A DNA stretch of 6,002 nucleotides from Candidatus Poribacteria bacterium (GTDB taxonomy: Bacteria; Poribacteria; WGA-4E; WGA-3G). Below, piece after piece: positions 1-5,091 of this stretch; the stretch's first letter is position 1; the number at the start of each line of letters is the position of its first letter. The notes beneath the pieces are model-generated. The model saw nothing but the letters and a program-made list of their open reading frames with translations. It was not told where the DNA came from and did not search any database. The stretch is taken from NCBI GenBank assembly GCA_028818995.1, contig JAPPMR010000088.1, positions 1-6,002 on the forward strand. Reading direction: 5' to 3'. The position numbers and the translations under genes are program-made.

Positions 1-1
1 A

Positions 2-1420
2 CACTACTATCATCAAGGTGAGGTGGATAGAGCGATAAGTGCTTTTGAAAGATCTGTTAAGCTTGAACCTTACCATAAAGCCGCCAGAAATAACTTACAC
101 CACCTTTTCAGAGAAAAGGCGTTCTATGCCTTGAATGCCAAGGACTTCACATCGGCAACGGTTATTTTTGAAAAGATAATTCAGCTTAATCCATTAGATT
201 CAACGACATATATGTTGATGGGAGAAGGGTATGCACACGCTGAACACTATCCAACTGCCATTCAGCATTATCAAAAAGCACTTGAATTGAACCCAGTCAG
301 TAGGTTAGCCAAACGAGGACTTGCACGATGCTATAATAACCATGGGGTCACACTTAGAAATAACAAAAAATGGGATGATGCCATTGCTGCTTATCGCGAA
401 GCATTGAAATTGCAGCCGAAATTTCATATCGCCCGTACCAACTTAAGTGATGCGTTTTGGCAAAAAGCGAACAACTACCGCAAATCGGGACAAGCGGATG
501 AGGCTATTAACACCTATCTTGAATTACAAAAACTTCATCCAAACGATACCCGTATCTCCAGTTTGCTCGGTGAATTATACCTTAAAAAACGCAGGTTCTC
601 GGAGGCTGTATCTGCGTTTCAAAAGGTTTATATGACAGAACCTGATGCGCCTCAAGCTCAACATAACCTGATCGCAGCGTATCATCAATCTGCCCAAGAC
701 CTCATAAATCGGAAAAATTACCGCGCCGCAATTAAACTACTTCAGAAAGCCGTGGACCTCCTTCCAACTGCATCTAACCTACGTATAAGTTTGGCACATG
801 CATATCAAAACATAGGGGATTATCAGCGTGCGCAAACTGAACTTGAACTCGTCTTAAAAGGTGACCCTAATAATCAGCAAGCAACGACAGAACAGATTAA
901 CCTCTACATTCGGCGTGGAAACGCCTTGGTGCAGCAAAAGAATTATCCTGCAGCGCTTACACAGTTTACTGCAATTCCTGAAAATGAAAGAGATATTGTT
1001 ATTGACAATATCATCGGTTACCTATATCTTGTTCAAGGTGAATTTTCAGAGGCTCTGACAGCATTTGAAAAGGTTGTCTCCAAGGATTCGCGAAACACAT
1101 CAACATACCGAAATCTGGTTTCACTTGAATCACAAGTTGCCAATCGCCTCTTTAACAGAGGTAAAACGGATATACTGATTCGCGCACGATGCTTACTCGC
1201 TATCTGTTTGTTGAATAGGAAACAACCTGACGCTGCACTCACGAAATACGAACAAGCAAAAGATAGCAAATCAGAAAAACATCAGCAGATTCTATTTAAT
1301 ACGGGGATGAAATTAGCGCGCGGGTTTGATGCACAGAACGATACGGAGCGTAGTGCTACAATTCGACGTTGGCTTGGAGAATTAAACTACAACGGCAATG
1401 AAGTGCTTGATGATCGTTAG
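2..1420 (+). CDS. TPR-repeat protein, 5'-truncated by the window edge
   Basis: This reading frame is open to the left edge. The GTG at 23 looks like an internal valine, because the seven codons before it (HYYHQGE) complete the first TPR helix A that leads into VDRAISAFERSVKLEP. The gene therefore starts outside the window, and 472 residues are visible. Numbering from that valine, helix-B ends of the type ALxLxP fall at residues 16, 57, 91, 132, 173, 207, 248 and 282, followed by more degenerate units to about 415. The last 50 residues are non-repetitive. TPR arrays are protein-interaction scaffolds; no catalytic domain is visible, and the missing N-terminus could hold a signal peptide or another domain. 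The TAG stop is at 1418-1420. No T-tailed hairpin follows, only the repeat hairpins starting at 1471. The partner and role cannot be told from sequence. Confidence 0.93.
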   Translation, partial: HYYHQGEVDRAISAFERSVKLEPYHKAARNNLHHLFREKAFYALNAKDFTSATVIFEKIIQLNPLDSTTYMLMGEGYAHAEHYPTAIQHYQKALELNPVSRLAKRGLARCYNNHGVTLRNNKKWDDAIAAYREALKLQPKFHIARTNLSDAFWQKANNYRKSGQADEAINTYLELQKLHPNDTRISSLLGELYLKKRRFSEAVSAFQKVYMTEPDAPQAQHNLIAAYHQSAQDLINRKNYRAAIKLLQKAVDLLPTASNLRISLAHAYQNIGDYQRAQTELELVLKGDPNNQQATTEQINLYIRRGNALVQQKNYPAALTQFTAIPENERDIVIDNIIGYLYLVQGEFSEALTAFEKVVSKDSRNTSTYRNLVSLESQVANRLFNRGKTDILIRARCLLAICLLNRKQPDAALTKYEQAKDSKSEKHQQILFNTGMKLARGFDAQNDTERSATIRRWLGELNYNGNEVLDDR

Positions 1421-1470
1421 AGACAATCTCTTATGCCAACCAAATTAACGAGATTTATCCTATTTTCAGA

Positions 1471-1496
1471 CGGTAGGAGCGGTTTCTAACCGCTCC
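1471..1496. repeat. Hairpin repeat, copy A
   Basis: The arms GGAGCGGTT (1476-1484) and AACCGCTCC (1488-1496) form a perfect 9-bp stem with a TCT loop, preceded by CGGTA. The 26-nt unit matches copy B at 1623-1648 at 24 of 26 positions in the same orientation. The two differences pair with each other in the stem. No T-run follows, so it is not a classical terminator, though it is the first strong hairpin after the left TPR gene and might protect or end that transcript. Confidence 0.85.
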
Positions 1497-1525
1497 ATAG
1501 ACATCAATTTAAGATATCCTCTTGT

Positions 1526-1546
1526 TGGAGGGTTTTCTAAGCCCAA
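1526..1546. repeat. Degenerate hairpin resembling copies A and B
   Basis: The stretch holds GGAGGGTTTTCTAAGCCC with flanking TT and AA, so it keeps the purine-rich left arm, the TTTCTAA centre and a C-rich right arm of copies A and B. The stem is imperfect, with a bulge. It may be a decayed third copy, but resemblance by chance is possible. Confidence 0.4.
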
Positions 1547-1554
1547 TATATTGG
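1543..1554. repeat. 12-bp perfect palindrome
   Basis: CCAATATATTGG is exactly self-complementary. It sits between hairpin copy A and the long inverted repeat. It could be a protein-binding site or part of the repeat mosaic; nothing nearby shows which. Confidence 0.55.
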
Positions 1555-1564
1555 ACTGTCTGTA

Positions 1565-1702
1565 GCACAAACTGTATGAAGATTAATTTTTAATTTCGGT
1601 AATTTCCAGTTTTCTCCAGACCCGGTAGGTGCGGTTTCTAACCGCACCGGACTTCGCCAATAAATTACCCAAGTTATTTTTTAATCTTCATTTAGTTTGT
1701 GC
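1565..1702. repeat. 138-bp imperfect inverted repeat, MITE-like
   Basis: The left arm at 1565-1586 (beginning GCACAAACT) matches the reverse complement of the right arm at 1681-1702 at 20 of 22 positions. Pairing resumes further in, where GGTAATTT (1598-1605) faces AAATTACC (1662-1669). Hairpin copy B lies close to the centre, so the whole could fold as a long stem capped by that hairpin. Small size, terminal inverted repeats and no coding capacity fit a miniature inverted-repeat element. No target-site duplication is evident, so mobility is inference. Confidence 0.6.
1623..1648. repeat. Hairpin repeat, copy B
   Basis: GGTGCGGTT (1628-1636) pairs perfectly with AACCGCACC (1640-1648) around a TCT loop, again preceded by CGGTA. 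Against copy A, the third stem pair is changed from A-T to T-A and everything else is identical. It lies inside the 1565-1702 inverted repeat. Confidence 0.85.
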
Positions 1703-1704
1703 CT

Positions 1705-1719
1705 CCCGTGGGACACGGG
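1705..1719. repeat. Short perfect hairpin
   Basis: CCCGTG (1705-1710) and CACGGG (1714-1719) pair exactly around a GGA loop. It abuts the tandem palindromes that follow and is probably part of the same repeat block. Confidence 0.6.
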
Positions 1720-1769
1720 GAATGCCATAAGGCATTCATATCCGGGGAACGCCTATAGGCGTTCATACC
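1717..1769. repeat. Tandem pair of palindromic units, about 26 bp each
   Basis: Unit 1 has GGGG, then AATGCC, a 4-nt spacer, GGCATT and CATA. Unit 2 has GGGG, then AACGCC, TATA, GGCGTT and CATA. The second forms a perfect 18-bp palindrome at 1747-1764. The two units share layout and flanks, and their stems differ by a paired change (T-A in unit 1, C-G in unit 2). Two units are too few for a CRISPR and there are no unique spacers. Confidence 0.7.
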
Positions 1770-1789
1770 GTTGATTTCTTGATTTACTA

Positions 1790-1804
1790 ACAGTTTGCGC
1801 TACA
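1790..1804 (-). repeat. Inverted copy of the 1561-1575 motif
   Basis: On the minus strand this reads TGTAGCGCAAACTGT, matching 1561-1575 (TGTAGCACAAACTGT) at 14 of 15 positions. The right arm at 1681-1702 carries a third, partial version. The pair would bracket a 244-bp segment, so the island may be a larger element containing or interrupted by the 138-bp one. Confidence 0.55.
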
Positions 1805-1816
1805 GTTTAGTATAAC

Positions 1817-1845
1817 AAAAAAGGTCGGGTGAATACACCCGACCT
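1817..1845 (-). terminator. Rho-independent terminator of the 1865-2401 gene
   Basis: Read on the minus strand, AGGTCGGGTG pairs with CACCCGACCT, a perfect 10-bp stem with a TATT loop, followed at once by TTTTT and then GTTATA. The stem begins about 20 bp past the TAA stop. On the plus strand only a few A/T-rich bases follow, with no T-run, so it should act mainly for the minus-strand gene. Confidence 0.92.
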
Positions 1846-1864
1846 AATTGTGTCTTCTCAAACA

Positions 1865-2401
1865 TTATTGAGAGGGACGCTGGCCGCGTTGACCACCTTC
1901 GCCACGGCGTTGCCCGCCTTCACCACCGCGAAATCTGTTTGTTCGTAACTGCCGTTCCTTCGTCAATTTGTTGAGTTCTGTCATCTGCTCTTCACTTAAA
2001 ACCTTTTTGAGGTTCGTTTGAAACTCATTGCCAGCAGTTCCGATAAAAGTTCGCATCTCTTGCATACCCGTTCGCATATCACCAGATGCCATAACTTCCT
2101 TCATCTTCTTCTCAAATTTATCCCGAGTTTCCTGATAGATAGGACGCGCTTTCACAAGGGTTTCATCGTCCACTTTTATTTTAAATGTCAAATCCAACCA
2201 TGAATTGTCAACAAAGGAAGCAGGGTTAAATCCTGTCATTCCCCTATTGCCTCTTTCACCACCAGGACGCTCGCCACGTTGACCTTGTCCGGGTTGTGCG
2301 TTCCGATCAGGACGCTGTGCTGATGTTGCATGTTCAAAAACGAAAAGACCTACGACTGCTATAAGTGCGATTGCGCCAAGTACGAAAAATTTCTGTTTCA
2401 T
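1865..2401 (-). CDS. Exported Arg/Gly-rich protein, possibly Spy/CpxP-like
   Basis: This is a 178-residue protein. Residues 1-28 are a typical signal peptide: MKQK, a hydrophobic core to about 22, and ATSA before Gln29. Mature residues 29-54 are a low-complexity Arg/Gly/Gln/Pro stretch. Residues 60-155 are predicted mostly helical and charged. The tail from about 157 is again RGG/GGQR-rich, with GEGGQRRG-type repeats. LSEEQ at 135-139 resembles the LTxxQ motif of periplasmic Spy/CpxP-type proteins, and the helical core fits, but one short motif is weak evidence. Five methionines at 100, 104, 109, 113 and 116 are notable. The ATG start is supported by AAGGAG six bases upstream. The gene stands alone, with its own terminator, divergent from murB. 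Function is not established; a periplasmic chaperone or metal/stress-response protein is a guess. Confidence 0.85.
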   Translation of the reverse strand: MKQKFFVLGAIALIAVVGLFVFEHATSAQRPDRNAQPGQGQRGERPGGERGNRGMTGFNPASFVDNSWLDLTFKIKVDDETLVKARPIYQETRDKFEKKMKEVMASGDMRTGMQEMRTFIGTAGNEFQTNLKKVLSEEQMTELNKLTKERQLRTNRFRGGEGGQRRGEGGQRGQRPSQ

Positions 2402-2407
2402 TGCTTT

Positions 2408-2413
2408 CTCCTT
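2408..2413 (-). promoter_or_regulatory. Ribosome binding site of the Arg/Gly-rich gene
   Basis: AAGGAG on the minus strand, six bases before the ATG whose first base is 2401. It fixes the start directly ahead of the signal peptide. Confidence 0.85.
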
Positions 2414-2421
2414 AGTGGAAC

Positions 2422-2438
2422 TTGTAACCCGTTTACAA
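2422..2438. promoter_or_regulatory. Small inverted repeat in the leader of the minus-strand gene
   Basis: TTGTAA (2422-2427) and TTACAA (2433-2438) are complementary around a 5-base CCCGT centre. They lie between the putative promoter and the ribosome binding site of the 1865-2401 gene. The position suits an operator or leader hairpin, but a 6-bp arm can occur by chance. Confidence 0.35.
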
Positions 2439-2456
2439 ATTGGGGCATTGTTCCGA

Positions 2457-2486
2457 ATTATGATGATTATGTAACACCCTATTCAA
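2457..2486 (-). promoter_or_regulatory. Possible promoter of the Arg/Gly-rich gene
   Basis: On the minus strand TTGAAT (2481-2486) precedes CATAAT (2457-2462) by 18 bp, and the start codon lies 55 bp past the -10. A second CATAAT at 2466-2471 has less well placed -35 options. The sites are only moderately close to sigma-70 consensus, so the exact choice is uncertain. Confidence 0.35.
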
Positions 2487-2634
2487 TATCAATAAATCGT
2501 CTCAAAGAGTGTTCAATTTAGTTTCGTTTGTTTATTCAAGTCTATTCAAAAAAGGTTCGTTTTTTAATTTCTTATCAACTGAAGTCCATATCTATGTAAC
2601 AGCACTATGCCTACCGATGAGATTTAATCATATA

Positions 2635-2663
2635 TTGATACTCCACAACTGATATGCTATAAT
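2635..2663 (+). promoter_or_regulatory. Sigma-70-type promoter of murB and the TPR gene
   Basis: TTGATA (2635-2640), a 17-bp spacer and TATAAT (2658-2663), with TGC directly before the -10 (extended -10). Transcription would begin near 2670, leaving about 15 nt of leader. That is too short for a riboswitch or attenuator. This points to a simple, fairly strong constitutive promoter. Confidence 0.85.
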
Positions 2664-2672
2664 TGAAACAAA

Positions 2673-2680
2673 AGGAAGGA
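2673..2680 (+). promoter_or_regulatory. Ribosome binding site of murB
   Basis: AGGAAGGA ends four bases before the ATG at 2685 and supports that start. Confidence 0.8.
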
Positions 2681-2684
2681 CATA

Positions 2685-3596
2685 ATGGACTGGAAAGACG
2701 CACTACAAAAAATTATAACACAGCCTGACACAAGGCTACGGTTCGGAGAACCACTCGCAAAACATACCTACTTCAAAATTGGTGGAGAGACGACTGCCTA
2801 CATAGAAGTAAGCACGATAGACGAATTAGCAGCATTAGCACATTTCCATCGCAACTGGGAAGTTCCCGTTGCAGTCATCGGAAGAGGTTCAAATCTATTA
2901 GTAAGTGATAAAGGGTTCAATGGTATCAGTGTCAGGTTAATCGGAGAGTTAGCAGAACTGCAGGTTGATGGGGAAATTGTTACCGTTGGTGCGGGGCATC
3001 CATTACCGGGGCTATCCAAAGTTATGTCAAAACAAGGGTTGAGCGGTGTAGAATTTGCGCTCGGCATTCCTGGTGCTGTCGGCGGTGCACTCATTATGAA
3101 CGCTGGCGCATGGGGGAGTAGTTTCGGGGATGTCGTCACGGATGTTACCGTAATGCGTGATACGGGTGAACTCGTCAAACTAACCCACGAGGAAGCAAAC
3201 TTTGAATATCGGCATAGCAGGTTAGATAGCTATTTTTGCGTTATAGGTGCAACGCTCAAACTTCAGCATGGGGATGCAGATACAATTACGGCACGGATGC
3301 AAGACTTCTTCAAACAGAAAACCGAAACGCAACCTTTTGCCGAAGAGAATGCGGGATGCATCTTTAAGAATCCTCCTGGTGATTCTGCGGGGCGACTAAT
3401 AGACGTTAGTGGTTTGAAAGGGCATCGTATCGGTGGAGCAGAGGTTTCTACGGTTCACGGCAATTTTATTCTCAACATGGACAACGCGACGGCGGCAGAT
3501 GTTTTAGACTTAGTCGCATATATTCAAAAGCAGGTACACGAAAAGACCGGGATCTCGCTTCAAACTGAGGTAAGGCGTTTAGGATTTGACGAATAA
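2685..3596 (+). CDS. murB: UDP-N-acetylenolpyruvoylglucosamine reductase (MurB)
   Basis: MurB uses NADPH and a bound FAD to reduce UDP-GlcNAc-enolpyruvate to UDP-MurNAc, the second committed step of peptidoglycan synthesis in the cytosol. The 303 residues match the compact MurB type. The FAD domain (about 30-165) has GRGSNLLVSD at 67-76 and GIPGAVGGALIMNAGAWG at 127-144. YRHS at 175-178 supplies the conserved arginine (R176). The C-terminal domain (about 195-300) has AGCIFKNP at 223-230, AGRLID, HGNFILN and LQTEVRRLG with the conserved acid E295. Cys225 stands where the general acid is serine in E. coli MurB (Ser229); the codon is TGC at 3357-3359. The frame is otherwise intact, so the protein should be active. 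The gene has its own promoter and is followed after 31 bp by a TPR gene, not by the usual murC/ddl/fts neighbours. Confidence 0.97.
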   Translation: MDWKDALQKIITQPDTRLRFGEPLAKHTYFKIGGETTAYIEVSTIDELAALAHFHRNWEVPVAVIGRGSNLLVSDKGFNGISVRLIGELAELQVDGEIVTVGAGHPLPGLSKVMSKQGLSGVEFALGIPGAVGGALIMNAGAWGSSFGDVVTDVTVMRDTGELVKLTHEEANFEYRHSRLDSYFCVIGATLKLQHGDADTITARMQDFFKQKTETQPFAEENAGCIFKNPPGDSAGRLIDVSGLKGHRIGGAEVSTVHGNFILNMDNATAADVLDLVAYIQKQVHEKTGISLQTEVRRLGFDE

Positions 3597-3627
3597 AACT
3601 TCTCCATTACAATTAGAGATGATACCA

Positions 3628-5088
3628 ATGAAGACCCTAAGTCGTTGGCTATCCTTCATTTTGTTCTTGCTAATTAGCCTCTTCGGCGTATTTAATGCGC
3701 AGCCCGCAATCGCCAAAAAAATATATGAACTTGGTGAAGATGCGCTTCAGAGAGGCGATTATGCACAAGCAATTCAACACTTCACTAAGCACCTCCAAAA
3801 TACACCTAATAAAGAAAACGGAAAGACACTTACCCGTTTAGGATACGCCTATTCTCAACTTGGGCACTACGCTGAGGCTATTCGTGCGTATCAGGACGCG
3901 CTCCGTTTAGAGGCATCCGAAAATCAAAGCCAACAAACCCGCGTTGTAAAAGCACAAGCATTTTTAGGGTTAGGATATATCGCTTACCGACAAGGGAAGT
4001 TTGATGATGCAATGCAGTTCTATGCAAAAGTTGTAGAACAAGGTGCGGCTGGTGTTGTTGAAGCACATCACAACCTCGGTAGAATCTATGCTGGACGTGG
4101 AGAAATAGAGAAAGCGATCAATGCACAACAACAAGCAATAGCAAAAGATCCAAAATTTGCTGATGCCTACTACCATCTCGGTGTGCTATACAGTAGAAAG
4201 CAGAATTGGCGCGAGGCAATCACAGCATATCAAAAAACTGCTGGGTTAGTTCCAACGATGCCAAATGCACACTATCAACTTGCACGATGTTACCGTCAAA
4301 CAAAGGATACATTAGAGGCAGAAAAAGCAATGCAGCGGTTTCGCACCTTGAAGAGAGCAGATGCGGATATCCAAAAACATCTTGAAGCAGTGTTTAGTGC
4401 AGATGCTGAGAAAAAAGTGGAAACGTTACGCAAACTGGCGAATACCTATCTCAAATACGAAAGATATAAAGAGGCTACCCAGGAATTTGAACGTATCCGT
4501 AAACATAGCAGATTAGATAGTGATATTGCACAAGTGTCCACGGGGTTAGGTAGAGTAGCACTTGAGCAAGGAAATGTTACGCAAGCGATTACACACTATA
4601 AACATGCCATCCAACTCGGTTTAAAGACAACCGAAATATACCATTACCTTGGCATCGCTTATATGCAGAATCGAGATGGACAAAACGCCATAAAACAGTT
4701 CCAACAAGCACTCACGCTAAATCCAGACTTTCCAGAATCGCACCTTATGTTAGGCACGCTCTATACGACAAACAGAAAGTTTGAAAATGCAGAAAAGCAT
4801 TATCAACGCGCAATCGCACTTGCCCCAGAGATGGCAGCTGCATACCATGGACTCGCGTATCTATATGGACAACACGATCAGAATTTTGAAGAGGCGATCA
4901 AATTGGCACGCAAGGCAACTGAGTTGTCCCCAAAATCCGCACCCTACTATAACACACTCTCATGGTTGTATTACAAGACTGGCAAATATAACGAAGCAGA
5001 AACTGCAGTTTTAAAGGCAATTGAACTCGCACCCCATAATCCGATCTATCAAGAAGGTTTGAAAGAAATCCGTCAACGTAAAGAATAA
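3628..5088 (+). CDS. Exported TPR protein with about 12 repeats
   Basis: From the ATG at 3628 this is 486 residues. A TTG at 3586 is in frame but overlaps murB and would put 14 polar residues before the signal sequence. The ATG gives a textbook signal peptide: MKTLSRW, a hydrophobic core to about residue 20, and AIA before Lys30. A weak AGAG lies nine bases upstream. Mature residues 30-471 are almost wholly TPRs, in units beginning near 30, 65, 108, 144, 178, 212, 263, 297, 334, 368, 402 and 438. Typical helix-B ends are QALTLNP and KAIELAP. A non-canonical linker at about 246-262 splits the array into six plus six. No enzyme domain is present. It probably works as a scaffold outside the cytoplasm, either free or anchored through partners. 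It is likely co-transcribed with murB. The TAA stop is three bases from the convergent LamG gene. Confidence 0.93.
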   Translation: MKTLSRWLSFILFLLISLFGVFNAQPAIAKKIYELGEDALQRGDYAQAIQHFTKHLQNTPNKENGKTLTRLGYAYSQLGHYAEAIRAYQDALRLEASENQSQQTRVVKAQAFLGLGYIAYRQGKFDDAMQFYAKVVEQGAAGVVEAHHNLGRIYAGRGEIEKAINAQQQAIAKDPKFADAYYHLGVLYSRKQNWREAITAYQKTAGLVPTMPNAHYQLARCYRQTKDTLEAEKAMQRFRTLKRADADIQKHLEAVFSADAEKKVETLRKLANTYLKYERYKEATQEFERIRKHSRLDSDIAQVSTGLGRVALEQGNVTQAITHYKHAIQLGLKTTEIYHYLGIAYMQNRDGQNAIKQFQQALTLNPDFPESHLMLGTLYTTNRKFENAEKHYQRAIALAPEMAAAYHGLAYLYGQHDQNFEEAIKLARKATELSPKSAPYYNTLSWLYYKTGKYNEAETAVLKAIELAPHNPIYQEGLKEIRQRKE

Positions 5089-5091
5089 ATA

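Larger units (their letters stand above)
1421..1815. repeat. Non-coding repeat island between convergent genes
   Basis: This stretch lies between the stop of the left TPR gene and the terminator of the minus-strand gene at 1865-2401. I find no convincing coding frame or RNA gene in it. It is dense in inverted repeats: hairpins at 1476-1496, 1628-1648, 1705-1719 and 1721-1736, a perfect 18-bp palindrome at 1747-1764, a 12-bp palindrome at 1543-1554, and a long imperfect inverted repeat at 1565-1702. Several motifs occur twice within the island, which suggests dispersed genomic repeats (REP- or MITE-like). No transposase gene or clear target-site duplication is visible. Confidence 0.8.

Noticed and set aside
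23..25. GTG as the true start of the left TPR gene
   Set aside because: The frame continues open to the window edge and the upstream residues complete a TPR helix, so this is an internal valine.
1471..1510. Classical terminator for the left TPR gene
   Set aside because: The hairpin is strong but is followed by ATAGACATC, with no T-run. It may still act by another route.
1471..1769. CRISPR array or riboswitch in the repeat island
   Set aside because: The repeats are palindromes of differing type with no regular unique spacers and no cas genes. The island lies downstream of both flanking genes, so it is not a leader.
2330..2521. Plus-strand frame of 63 codons across the start of the Arg/Gly-rich gene
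   Set aside because: It overlaps the signal peptide and promoter of a well supported gene, has no ribosome site, and reads as antisense sequence.
2798..3178. Minus-strand frame of 126 codons inside murB
   Set aside because: It is antisense to conserved MurB motifs, shows no ribosome site, and has a composition typical of a shadow frame.
3586..3627. TTG start for the second TPR gene, overlapping murB by 11 bp
   Set aside because: It would place 14 polar residues before the signal peptide. No ribosome binding site of note precedes it, and the ATG at 3628 gives a normal signal-sequence N-terminus.
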